Assembly (NCBI GenBank): GCA_902593795.1
Contig: CACJJR010000005.1
Location: 1-64,000, forward strand
Length of the DNA stretch: 64,000 nt
DNA from: an uncultured Candidatus Actinomarina sp.
GTDB lineage: Bacteria; Actinomycetota; Acidimicrobiia; Actinomarinales; Actinomarinaceae
Reading direction: 5' to 3'
The notes under the pieces: generated by a model
What the model was told of the DNA's origin: nothing
Database searches by the model: none
The model's input: only the letters and a program-made list of their open reading frames with translations
Part shown: positions 25,990 through 35,029 of the stretch, piece after piece
Layout: every line of letters begins with the position of its first letter
How positions within the stretch are numbered: the first letter of the stretch is position 1
Translations under genes and position numbers: made by a program

Positions 25990-27143
25990 AAGATATTGGA
26001 TTAATTCTTGGAATTAGACCCGATGTAATTAGGGCAAGCAAAATACTAAAATTATTAAATCAAAGTACAGATATTGAGTTTGACTTCATATGGTCTGGAC
26101 AACATTATTCGGAAAATATGAAAGATGTTTTTTTTAACCAATTAGATACTCCTAAACCAGATTATGAATTTAAAATCGATGTCAAAAATGACGCAACTAC
26201 AGTTTCTTCAATAATTAATGAGACCTATTCACACCTGGAAAATCACAAATATAAAGCTGTTATGTTTTTAGGTGATACAAATACAGTTATGGGTTCTATA
26301 GGCGTTGCACAGCATAATATACCAATTATTCACATAGAGGGCTGTATGAGGTCATATGATTGGAGAATGCCTGAAGAAAAGTATAGAAAAACAATTGACC
26401 ATCTTTCAGATAGAATTTATACATACCTTCCGTCATACAAAAAACAAGGTTTAAATGAAGGTATATCTGACGGCATTATAAAAGTAACTGGAAATCCTAT
26501 AGTTGATATTCTTGATGAATTTAAAGACTTGTTTGATACCGGGGTTAATTTTCTTGAAGATAAAGTCAAAAATTTTATAAAAGAAGAAGAATTCGCCTTA
26601 GTTACGTGCCATAGAAGAGAAAATATTTTAAGTTCAAAAAGTTTTGAAAACATAATTAATTTACTAAACGCAACAAATAAAAAAGTAATATTCCCAATGG
26701 GATATGCCACTCAAAGACAATTAAAAGATTCAGGAATGAAATTGAATAATAACATCCTGGTTATAGACCCTATTGGTTATCTAGAGTTCATCTACTTACT
26801 TAAAAACTCATCTTATTGCTTATCTGATTCAGGAACGGTAGTAGAAGAAGCATGTATATTAGGAATTCCAACAGTTCAAATGAGATATAGTACAGAAAGA
26901 CCCGAGGTGTATGAGGTCAAGTCATCTATAAAATTTGATCCAACTATTAACAATGTCAATTTAGAAGAGATACATTTAAAAGCCTATGAATTAAAAAATA
27001 CCGTTTGGAATCACCCCTTTGGGGATGGGACTGCTTCAAAAGTAATTGTTGATGATTTGATAGATTTAAGTAAAAGCAACAACTTTAACAGACACGGTAA
27101 AGAAAATTATGATTTTGATATCTCAAGATCATTTTTAAAATGA
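25986..27143 (+). CDS. UDP-N-acetylglucosamine 2-epimerase-like protein
   Basis: The 385-residue protein has the WecB/CapG fold: LGIRPDVIRASKIL, WSGQHYSENM, VMFLGDTNTVM, IHIEGCMRSYDWRMPEE, VTGNPIVDIL, TCHRRENI and CLSDSGTVVEEACILGIP. Non-hydrolysing 2-epimerases invert C2 of UDP-HexNAc. The usual HVEAGLR is changed to HIEGCMR, as in diverged branches. Together with the SDR and RmlD-like genes it resembles the logic of the L-FucNAc (CapEFG/FnlABC) pathway without being a clear match. It overlaps both neighbours by 4 bp (ATGA). Confidence 0.85.
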   Translation: MKDIGLILGIRPDVIRASKILKLLNQSTDIEFDFIWSGQHYSENMKDVFFNQLDTPKPDYEFKIDVKNDATTVSSIINETYSHLENHKYKAVMFLGDTNTVMGSIGVAQHNIPIIHIEGCMRSYDWRMPEEKYRKTIDHLSDRIYTYLPSYKKQGLNEGISDGIIKVTGNPIVDILDEFKDLFDTGVNFLEDKVKNFIKEEEFALVTCHRRENILSSKSFENIINLLNATNKKVIFPMGYATQRQLKDSGMKLNNNILVIDPIGYLEFIYLLKNSSYCLSDSGTVVEEACILGIPTVQMRYSTERPEVYEVKSSIKFDPTINNVNLEEIHLKAYELKNTVWNHPFGDGTASKVIVDDLIDLSKSNNFNRHGKENYDFDISRSFLK

Positions 27144-28321
27144 AAAAAATTCTAATCCATTCTTTAACTTTTCCGCCTGACACTATATCAACAGGTATGA
27201 TTGTATCTGAAATTGCAGATGGATTGAATAAAGAATTAAACAATATTGAAGTTTTATCAAGCTCTCCACAATACAATTTAAAAAGTGCTAGAGAATTTAA
27301 TCAAAACGATAAGAATGTAAGCGTTGGTATGTTCAAAGGGATTAAAGTTAATTTCATTGAATCACACCCACGCCAGTTTTCAAATTCTTCTAGATTTTTT
27401 CAATGGTTAGGTTTTAACTTTAAAGCTATTCGTTTTATTTATAAAAACAGAAAAGAATATAAAGAAATTTTAATTTTTAGTTATCCACCAACTATGAATT
27501 TAGTATGTATTTTTACTTCTAAAATTTTAAAGATAAATACAATTTATTCACTTTGGGAGTTATATCCTGAGATAGCTGAAAAATTAGATGAACAGCCAAA
27601 TAGAATTTTAAAATTTTTGTTCAAAATTCTTGATAATTATTCACTAAAAAATGTTAATAAAGTTGTAGTTAACTCTGAAGAGTTGAAAAAATATTTAATT
27701 GATAAAAGAAGTATTAATGAAAATAAAATTTACACAATAAATCATTTTTCACCATTTCCAAGGAGCAACTTTGAACCAAATCTGGAATTAGAAAAAATAT
27801 TTTATGCCGGTAATACTGGAAGACCACAAAACATCAGTGCTTTCATAAATTTCTTCAATAAGCAATTTCCCCAAAGCTGGAAATTGGACCTTTATGGGGC
27901 AGGAAAGGAATTTGAAGATTTATCGAAATTTTCAGATGAAAATATAAATATCAATGATTATCTTCCAAGGGAAGATTTAGAGGAAAAAGTAAAAGATATT
28001 CCGTATGCATTAATTTGTTTAGATTATGAAATAACAATTGAAGGGTTTCCAGGTAAAACTTTTGATTACTTAAATATGAATAAAATACTATTAAATTTTT
28101 CTAATCCTAATTCCGCTGTTTCAAAATTAATTGACAAATATGATTTGGGTTTCAATATTGATTTAAATAATCCTGAAGAATTAGAGAGTACGCTTCAACA
28201 AATGAAAAATCTTGAAAAAGTTAATCAAATATTAGAGAACGTAAGTCATTTTCAGCAAAATATATCAAATAAGAAAATAGTTATTAGCAAATATATTGAC
28301 TTAATTTGCTCCTCTTCTTGA
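27140..28321 (+). CDS. Glycosyltransferase, GT4/WbuB-like
   Basis: The 393-residue protein has a GT-B layout: an N-terminal half with LTFPPDTISTGMIVSEIADGL and FSYPPTMNLVCIF, and a C-terminal half with KIFYAGNTGRPQNISAFINF, LDLYGAG and a final FPGKTFDYLNMNK near the acidic donor site. It is like transferases that follow fucosamine-type pathways (WbuB group), which fits its place at the end of the SDR, cupin, RmlD-like and 2-epimerase-like operon. Its sugar is probably that operon's product. The 3' end overlaps the convergent sugar-phosphate transferase by 21 bp. Confidence 0.78.
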   Translation: MKKILIHSLTFPPDTISTGMIVSEIADGLNKELNNIEVLSSSPQYNLKSAREFNQNDKNVSVGMFKGIKVNFIESHPRQFSNSSRFFQWLGFNFKAIRFIYKNRKEYKEILIFSYPPTMNLVCIFTSKILKINTIYSLWELYPEIAEKLDEQPNRILKFLFKILDNYSLKNVNKVVVNSEELKKYLIDKRSINENKIYTINHFSPFPRSNFEPNLELEKIFYAGNTGRPQNISAFINFFNKQFPQSWKLDLYGAGKEFEDLSKFSDENININDYLPREDLEEKVKDIPYALICLDYEITIEGFPGKTFDYLNMNKILLNFSNPNSAVSKLIDKYDLGFNIDLNNPEELESTLQQMKNLEKVNQILENVSHFQQNISNKKIVISKYIDLICSSS

Positions 28322-28918
28322 GAGTACTGAATAAATAGTTTTTAAAATAATAATCAGATCATAATTAAAAGACTTTTCATCAACATATTTTATGTCCCAG
28401 TAGAGTCTTTCTTGTAAACTCAAATCTAACCTTCCTTGGATTTGAGCTAGACCAGTAATTCCAGGCTTTATTGAATTCCTTTTTTCTCTGTATTCTCCAT
28501 AAAGATCAGACTCATATTTAACTAATGGCCTTGGTCCAACTAAGGACATTTGTCCTTGTAAAACATTAAGAAGGTTAGGTAATTCGTCTAATGATGTTTT
28601 TCTTAAAAAAGTTCCTATTTTGGTAATTCTATCATCATTTTCGATTCGAATGGGATCATCAGGAGTCAGTGATGGCTCAATTTTTTTATTTTGTGAAAGG
28701 TCTTTGTAGTGTTTCTTATGAATTTCTTCATTTGAAGCTACTGACATTGTTCTAAATTTATGTAATTTAAACTCTTTACCATTCAATCCAACTCTATTTT
28801 GAGAGTAAATTACAGGTCCCGAATCAAGTAATAAAATAAATAAAGAAATTATAGGAAAAACAACTAAAAAAATAGGGAAAATAATTATGAGAAGAATATA
28901 ATCAATAAAATATTTCAT
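28301..28918 (-). CDS. Monotopic phosphoglycosyl transferase (PglC/WbaP catalytic core)
   Basis: From the ATG at 28918 the protein has 205 residues: one N-terminal re-entrant membrane helix, SQNRVGLNGKEFKLHKFRTM, then the catalytic TSLDELPNLLNVLQGQMSLVGPRP (the Asp-Glu pair) and SIKPGITGLAQIQGR. This is the small PGT superfamily, which links a sugar-1-phosphate to polyprenyl phosphate by a covalent enzyme intermediate. It is the second priming transferase in the island beside the WecA-like enzyme. A TTG at 28936 would add six residues. It is divergent to asnB with 67 bp between the starts. Confidence 0.9.
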   Translation of the reverse strand: MKYFIDYILLIIIFPIFLVVFPIISLFILLLDSGPVIYSQNRVGLNGKEFKLHKFRTMSVASNEEIHKKHYKDLSQNKKIEPSLTPDDPIRIENDDRITKIGTFLRKTSLDELPNLLNVLQGQMSLVGPRPLVKYESDLYGEYREKRNSIKPGITGLAQIQGRLDLSLQERLYWDIKYVDEKSFNYDLIIILKTIYSVLSRRGAN

Positions 28919-28985
28919 ATTATTAACTTTAAACAAAAATAATTTATGTTCTTTAAATAAAAAATATTACATTAAAGTTAGATAA

Positions 28986-30827
28986 ATGTGTGGAATAGCT
29001 GGAATTGTAAGCTTAAACAATTCCAAAATTGACTCAACAGTTGTTGAGAATGTAAAGCGATCTCTAGAACATAGAGGTCCGGACCACTCTTCCCATCAAT
29101 TTATTAATGATTCTGTTTGCTTAATCCATACAAGATTATCAATAATTGATTTAAATGATCGTTCCAATCAGCCTTTTCAATCTAATGATCTTAGATACAC
29201 AATAGTTTTTAATGGTGAAATTTATAATTATAAAGAATTAAGAAAGGAATTAGAAACAAAAGGATATAAATTTATAACAAATGGTGATACAGAAGTGCTT
29301 TTACAGGGCTACGTCGAATATGAAGAGAAAATATTGGATAAACTACGTGGTCAATTTGCATTTGTAATTTATGACAACATCAGTGGCGAACTGTTTATGG
29401 CAAGAGATCGTATTGGTATTAAGCCTTTATATTATTCAGTTAGTGATAATTGGATCATATTTGGTTCAGAAATTAAGGCAATAGAATTATCAAAACTCAT
29501 TAAATTTGAGCCTGATACAGAATCTTATTTAGCCTATTTGAGACATCTTTGTGTGCCAGCTGATAGTACTGGTAATAAAAATATTAACAAATTAGAACCC
29601 GGGCAATTAATTAGAGTAAATAAAAATGGAAAAATTTCAAAAAAAATTTACTGGGATCCATTTAGTTTTTCAGTAAATAATGATTTGAATGAAAAAACGG
29701 TTGCCGAGGAACTAGATAGGTTACTGAATGAATCTGTTGAATATCGAAAAGTGAGTGATGTTGAGGTTGGACTCTTTCTCTCTGGAGGTTTAGATTCTTC
29801 ACTTTTAGGAAAATTAATGAAACAAAATACAGACTCTTCTCTAAAAGCATTCAATGTTGACTATGAAGAAAGTTTTGAAGGATATAGGGGAGAATTAGAA
29901 GAGGCAAGATTTGCATCTAATGAAATAGGAATAAACCTCCATGAAGAGAAGATAAATTTTAATAATTTTAAAGATATTTTAGATAATTATGCTTTTTATC
30001 AAGACGATCTTGTCGGTGATGAGGTTGGTATACCTTTATACTTTTTAGGAAAAGCTACTAAATTATCTGGAATAAAAGTTGTACAAGTTGGAGAAGGATC
30101 TGATGAACTATTTTATGGATATGATCATTGGAATAGGTTATTAAAATTATCTAATTATAAAAAACCATATTCTTCACAAAATAACAAAATTTCGAAATTT
30201 ACTAATCACAGGCTTAATTTACTTTCAAATATGTTGTCTGGAAAAACTACTTTTGCTGGAGGTGCTTTAGGATTCAATCTAGCTCAAATTAATACACTTA
30301 TTTCTAAAGAAATTTCAATAGATTCGGGGTTGATTAGGTTTGCTGATAATCTTTGGCAAGACTACTTTAATAATAAAGATGCAAAGCTATCAAAATGGAT
30401 GACACTGATTGATTTAAAAATTAGATTGCCAGAATTACTTCTTATGAGAATGGATAAACTTGTCATGCAGTCTGGGGTTGAGGCTAGAGTTCCATTTCTA
30501 GATCATAAATTAGTTGAGTTTATTTTAACAATTCCTGAACAATTATTGATTCCTAATTATTCAGGGAAGCCTCTTTTGAAAAAAGTCGCTAAGGATTATA
30601 TTTCATCTGACATTATAGAAAGGCAAAAACAAGGTTTTAGAGCTCCGGTAGGTGAGTGGATTAAGAAAGATGAAGATTTATTTTATGAGTCTGTAAGGAA
30701 TTTTAACTCTTCAACACACTTGTTTGATCCGAGTGTTTTAAGAAAGATATTTTCTGGTTCTGATTACCAAAAGAAATGGTATTTATCTAATTTATCTAAT
30801 TGGCATTTAAGTAGGACTTCTCAATGA
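28986..30827 (+). CDS. asnB: Asparagine synthase (glutamine-hydrolysing) family protein
   Basis: The 613-residue protein begins MCGIAGIVS with Cys2 as the glutaminase nucleophile, then SLEHRGPDHS, FNGEIYNY and a synthetase domain with the ATP loop LSGGLDSSLLG near residue 265, GEGSDELFYGYDHW and EARVPFLDHKLVE. The class makes asparagine from aspartate, but paralogues in O-antigen clusters amidate uronic acids. Its ATGA overlap with the flippase gene puts it in the glycan operon. Whether it serves the cell for Asn or amidates sugar residues depends on whether another asnB exists elsewhere. Confidence 0.9.
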   Translation: MCGIAGIVSLNNSKIDSTVVENVKRSLEHRGPDHSSHQFINDSVCLIHTRLSIIDLNDRSNQPFQSNDLRYTIVFNGEIYNYKELRKELETKGYKFITNGDTEVLLQGYVEYEEKILDKLRGQFAFVIYDNISGELFMARDRIGIKPLYYSVSDNWIIFGSEIKAIELSKLIKFEPDTESYLAYLRHLCVPADSTGNKNINKLEPGQLIRVNKNGKISKKIYWDPFSFSVNNDLNEKTVAEELDRLLNESVEYRKVSDVEVGLFLSGGLDSSLLGKLMKQNTDSSLKAFNVDYEESFEGYRGELEEARFASNEIGINLHEEKINFNNFKDILDNYAFYQDDLVGDEVGIPLYFLGKATKLSGIKVVQVGEGSDELFYGYDHWNRLLKLSNYKKPYSSQNNKISKFTNHRLNLLSNMLSGKTTFAGGALGFNLAQINTLISKEISIDSGLIRFADNLWQDYFNNKDAKLSKWMTLIDLKIRLPELLLMRMDKLVMQSGVEARVPFLDHKLVEFILTIPEQLLIPNYSGKPLLKKVAKDYISSDIIERQKQGFRAPVGEWIKKDEDLFYESVRNFNSSTHLFDPSVLRKIFSGSDYQKKWYLSNLSNWHLSRTSQ

Positions 30828-32029
30828 TTAATAATTGGAAAAAAAATACAATTTATATTTCAATTATGCAGCTTAGCCTTCTATTAGTTAACCTTTTTTT
30901 AATTACGATAATTAGTAGAGAATATGGTGCGGAGACATATGGTGAATATGCTTCATCAAAAAGCCTTTCTGTATTGATTGGCACAGCTGCAGTAATGTCG
31001 CTGGCTTTAGTTGTAACAAAAGTTTTGGCTCAAAAAAATGAAAATTCTAAATTAATGTTTCAAAATGCATATTCATTAATAATAAGAAATTTAATGATAG
31101 CTTTGATAATTTTGATACCTTTAACTTTACTTTTGAATAGAGATTTACCAATGACAATCTTGTTCCTTGTAGGTTTTGTTTTTAACGAAATGATTCATGT
31201 AGCACTGGCTTATTATCAAGCAAAGGGAGATTTCGTCACTAGTTCTAAGCAAATAATATTACGAACAATAGTTTATGGAGTAGGTGCCTGGGTTCTTGTT
31301 TTACAGGGATTTACAATAACTTCGCTAATTATATTTCAGGTTATGACACTTGTAGCTTTTTTTGTTGTTGCCCACTTATCTGTACCGAAAAATGATATTG
31401 AATTAACTTCAAATACCACTGTCAAAAATAAGTTACAAGAATCAGGTAAAAAAATGGTTCTTACAACTTTTTCAAGCGCGCTCATTTCGGAATTAGATAT
31501 TGTTTTGTTAGGTCTATTCTATTCCGGTTCTACATTGGGTGTTTTGGCTTGGGCAAGACGAATTTTGGAGATAATTTTTCAACTTGTTGCTGCTAGTTTA
31601 GACATTCTATTTCCTGAATTGGCCAAAGCAAAAAATAGAGACAGTATTTCTGAATTAAGAATTAAGTTAAGAAAAGTTTTCTTATTATCTTTCACAGTTC
31701 CGATATTGTTTATCTTTTTTAAAGGTTTGGCATCAGAAATATTTACATCATTATTGGGTAAAGAATTTAGTGAAGTTTCAACATATACATCTTGGATACT
31801 TTTTGCATTACCGGTAATGGTTTGGTCAAGAATAAACATAATATTTTCACGGGCATTAAATTTTGAAATTAATATAACAAAATCTATATTATTTGGATCA
31901 GTTGCATCGATAGGAATATATTATTTTGTACATAGCTTTAACAATAATCCTGCTGTTTTATCAATTATTTTATCTCAAATTGTAATAGGAGCAATTACGA
32001 CTTATAGTTTCAAAAAATCTTATGAATAG
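30824..32029 (+). CDS. Polysaccharide flippase, Wzx-like (MOP superfamily)
   Basis: The 401-residue polytopic protein has about 10-12 membrane helices. The N-terminal ISREYGAETYGEYASSKSL is the polysaccharide-biosynthesis protein signature of Wzx/RfbX exporters. It would move the lipid-linked repeat unit across the cytoplasmic membrane. It overlaps asnB by 4 bp and the heparinase-family gene by 8 bp, so all three are likely translated together. Wzx sequences are poorly conserved, so the assignment rests on the signature and context. Confidence 0.83.
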   Translation: MINNWKKNTIYISIMQLSLLLVNLFLITIISREYGAETYGEYASSKSLSVLIGTAAVMSLALVVTKVLAQKNENSKLMFQNAYSLIIRNLMIALIILIPLTLLLNRDLPMTILFLVGFVFNEMIHVALAYYQAKGDFVTSSKQIILRTIVYGVGAWVLVLQGFTITSLIIFQVMTLVAFFVVAHLSVPKNDIELTSNTTVKNKLQESGKKMVLTTFSSALISELDIVLLGLFYSGSTLGVLAWARRILEIIFQLVAASLDILFPELAKAKNRDSISELRIKLRKVFLLSFTVPILFIFFKGLASEIFTSLLGKEFSEVSTYTSWILFALPVMVWSRINIIFSRALNFEINITKSILFGSVASIGIYYFVHSFNNNPAVLSIILSQIVIGAITTYSFKKSYE

Positions 32030-33632
32030 TTTTAAAACATTACTTAGAAAAATAAAATATAATTTTAAATATTTATATGGTTCAAATTTAAAATTTCCAT
32101 CAGAATTTAGATTATTAATTAGAAAAGATACCAGCTTTCAAAAATTTATAAATCAAAATTGTAAACCGAATACAAATGATATGGTCGATTTAAATAATGT
32201 CAAAATATTTGGTAAGCCCTCTACCCAGTACGTTTTATCAAATGATATTTTTACTAATTATAAATTTTCAAATAAAAAATTAAAACCAGCTTATTTCAAT
32301 ACTGCTGATGTAAAAGTTCCTTATGAAGCTTCAAGGCTGCAGTATTTACAGAAAGCAAAATCAGGAAATATTGATATAAATAATTTCCCCTTAATTTATT
32401 GGAATAGCCCTATGGATGTTGCAATTAGGAACATAAATTTAATTTTTCACCTATTTGCTATAGAAGACAAACTTGAAACTCCCAAAATATTAGGAAATAA
32501 TACAGATTTATTAAGTTCTTATATAAGTGAGCATTATGAATTCGTGATAAATAATTTAGAAAACAAGGGAAATGTTGTCGGCAATCATTATCTGGTTGAA
32601 CTCACATCTATTCTTTTAACTATTGCTACTTTCAGTTTTGAGCATGATGAAGAGGATTTTCAAAAATATCAAAATGAATTAAATTCAGAATTAGACAAGC
32701 AGTTTTATGAGGATGGTACGAATTTTGAAGGCTCCTCACATTATGCAGCTTTTGTTGTAGAGGCATTAATAGTATGTAAGTTGGCGATTGAAGAAATTGA
32801 CAGTGAATCTCAACTTTTACCTAAAATAGAGAAAATAATTAAAACCAATTCATTCTTTTTAAAAATGTTAATGAACAATGGTGAGTTAACTCAAATTGGA
32901 GATAATGACTCAGGAAGATTATTTTACTTTGCATTTGATGAAGATGCGCCATTACAAATGATTTGGTTGATCAATTTAATTGATAAGCTTTATCCTAATT
33001 TCGATTCATCTGAATTAGAAAAAAAATTTAATTTTGAAATAAAATCAAAAACCCCATCTTTGCATCAAATACCAAAAGTTAGTCATAAAAAAATAAAAGT
33101 ATTTACAAAAGATTATGAGGGATATTGTTTTAATAATTTTGGTTTATATGTATGGAGGAATGATGAGGAGTACCTTAGTTTAAGATGTGGACCTATTGGT
33201 CAAAATGGTATTGGAGGGCATTCTCATTATGATCAGTTGTCAATAGAGTGCTATACAGATAATAGATGGATTGCACGAGATCCAGGTACTGGAACCTATA
33301 CCGATGATATTAAAATAAGAAATAGTTTTAGATCCTTAGAATATCATTGGGGTCCAAAAGCTAAAATTCAAATTCCAAAAGAGGATGAATTTGATTGCTT
33401 TAAGTTAAATTATATGGGAAATGGCCATACTTTAATTTTTAATAAATATAACTATTTTGGTTATGCGGATTTTAATGGAAAAAGAATATATAGAAAAATA
33501 ATTATTCATGATGGAGAAGTATTAATTGAAGATTTTTCTAATGATGTAGATTTAGAAGAATATACTTCTTGGGGTGAATCTAACAATGGTACAAAAATTT
33601 TGTTTTCAAATGGATATAAGAGGGTTAAATGA
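32022..33632 (+). CDS. Heparinase II/III family protein
   Basis: The 536-residue protein has a mostly alpha-helical first part (about 1-300) with VGNHYLVELTSILLT and YEDGTNFEGSSHYAAFVVEA. A beta-rich second part follows with GQNGIGGHSHYDQLSIEC and RDPGTGTYTDD. This is the heparinase II/III-like polysaccharide lyase layout, with the His-rich loop expected to bind metal or act in catalysis. There is no obvious signal peptide, so it would work in the cytoplasm or be exported some other way. It overlaps the flippase by 8 bp and the Wzy-like gene by 4 bp, tying it to synthesis rather than to polysaccharide feeding. Confidence 0.85.
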   Translation: MNSFKTLLRKIKYNFKYLYGSNLKFPSEFRLLIRKDTSFQKFINQNCKPNTNDMVDLNNVKIFGKPSTQYVLSNDIFTNYKFSNKKLKPAYFNTADVKVPYEASRLQYLQKAKSGNIDINNFPLIYWNSPMDVAIRNINLIFHLFAIEDKLETPKILGNNTDLLSSYISEHYEFVINNLENKGNVVGNHYLVELTSILLTIATFSFEHDEEDFQKYQNELNSELDKQFYEDGTNFEGSSHYAAFVVEALIVCKLAIEEIDSESQLLPKIEKIIKTNSFFLKMLMNNGELTQIGDNDSGRLFYFAFDEDAPLQMIWLINLIDKLYPNFDSSELEKKFNFEIKSKTPSLHQIPKVSHKKIKVFTKDYEGYCFNNFGLYVWRNDEEYLSLRCGPIGQNGIGGHSHYDQLSIECYTDNRWIARDPGTGTYTDDIKIRNSFRSLEYHWGPKAKIQIPKEDEFDCFKLNYMGNGHTLIFNKYNYFGYADFNGKRIYRKIIIHDGEVLIEDFSNDVDLEEYTSWGESNNGTKILFSNGYKRVK

Positions 33633-35029
33633 TTTTAAAAAATAAAAATATTGTATATCTAATCCTATTTATTGGATTTTTATTCAATGCATTAGATGCA
33701 TTCAGTGTTTTTGGTGTACCATTGCCATGGGTCTCTACTGCTATTTTTTTATTCTTGTTTATAAATCTGTTCGTTGAAAAAAAATTTGAGATTAATTCTT
33801 TAGTTTCACAGTATTTTTATTGGACTATATATTGTGTATTAATAACAATAATATTTTTATTTTTTCAATATGAAACATTAATTACTAATTCCATAGCCAG
33901 CCCATTGTTGTATGTTTTATTGAGGTTATTAAATTTTCTATCGTTTTTTTCTATTATTTATTCTTTAAATAAAATTTTAAATATAAACAATAGAGATAAA
34001 ATTATTGAATTAATTTCTTATGCATCAATTATCATTTCAGTTCTTTCATTAGTTTCATATTTTTCATATGTAATGAATTTTCCTGACCTGTCAAGAAACA
34101 GGATGGGAACTGGAATTGGATTTCAAAGTATTATAAAAGCTTGTACTGTTTTAAGAAATTATGGAACCTTTAGAGAACCAAGCTTTTTAGCTGTGTGGAT
34201 TGTACCAACAATTCCATTATATTTTTATAATGCAAGGGAAAAAAATTATTGGTATGTTTTGTCAGTATTGCCTATAACTTGCTTAGTTTTAACAAGGAGT
34301 CTTACTGGAGTAATGAGTTTTATTATCGCTGTGTTACTTGTTTTTGTTCTGTCTTTACTTCAAAAATCAAAATTAAATTTACGATTGTTATTTCCAATTT
34401 TTGTTTTAGGTATTTGCTTGGTGTTCGCAAACCTTTTTGCTTATAAATTTCCACCACTAGATGAAGATCAGTGTCCACCATATACACCAGATTACTGTAG
34501 TTGTGAATATTATGATGATGAGCAGGATAGAGCTAAAAATTCAACAGATATTACTACCAGTATATTTTCTAGATTATTTGCAGTAATTAATTCGGGAATT
34601 AGTTCATTTGATAGTTTAAATTTAATTAGGGAAAATATGTATGAAGATAATGTAAGTATCTTAGGTTCAGGATTAGGTATTTCAAATATTAAATTTTCAG
34701 ATAATTATGCAATAAACAAAACTCAATCAGATTTGCAATACTTAATTCGTAATGGGGTAATAATCGAAAGGTATGAAAACAGTATTGTTTCATTTAATAA
34801 TTTGTATCTGAACATTTTATTTTCAACGGGAATATTTGGATTTTTTTGGTTAATACTATTGCTAATAAAAACATTAAAAAACTTACCAATTAATAATATC
34901 CATTTCAATCAATATTTAAATATGAGTATTTTCGTGATTTTAATAATGTATTTTTTTCAAGGTGAAGAGCTAAGTGTTTGGCTTGCTACATTTATCGGTT
35001 TATTTATTAGTGAGAAAAGTAATGTCTAA
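33629..35029 (+). CDS. O-antigen polymerase/ligase-like membrane protein (Wzy)
   Basis: The 466-residue protein has about 11-12 membrane helices with Wzy/WaaL-type motifs: NYGTFREPSFLAVWI, LTRSLTGVMSFIIAV, SILGSGLGISNI and FNNLYLNILFSTGIFGFFWL. The extracytoplasmic loop (residues about 270-390) includes an acidic stretch with four cysteines (CPPYTPDYCSC plus DDEQDR). It is the plausible polymerase for the unit flipped by the upstream Wzx-like protein. It is a normal-sized relative of the much larger protein at 10884-13382. It overlaps the following glycosyltransferase by 8 bp. Confidence 0.82.
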   Translation: MILKNKNIVYLILFIGFLFNALDAFSVFGVPLPWVSTAIFLFLFINLFVEKKFEINSLVSQYFYWTIYCVLITIIFLFFQYETLITNSIASPLLYVLLRLLNFLSFFSIIYSLNKILNINNRDKIIELISYASIIISVLSLVSYFSYVMNFPDLSRNRMGTGIGFQSIIKACTVLRNYGTFREPSFLAVWIVPTIPLYFYNAREKNYWYVLSVLPITCLVLTRSLTGVMSFIIAVLLVFVLSLLQKSKLNLRLLFPIFVLGICLVFANLFAYKFPPLDEDQCPPYTPDYCSCEYYDDEQDRAKNSTDITTSIFSRLFAVINSGISSFDSLNLIRENMYEDNVSILGSGLGISNIKFSDNYAINKTQSDLQYLIRNGVIIERYENSIVSFNNLYLNILFSTGIFGFFWLILLLIKTLKNLPINNIHFNQYLNMSIFVILIMYFFQGEELSVWLATFIGLFISEKSNV

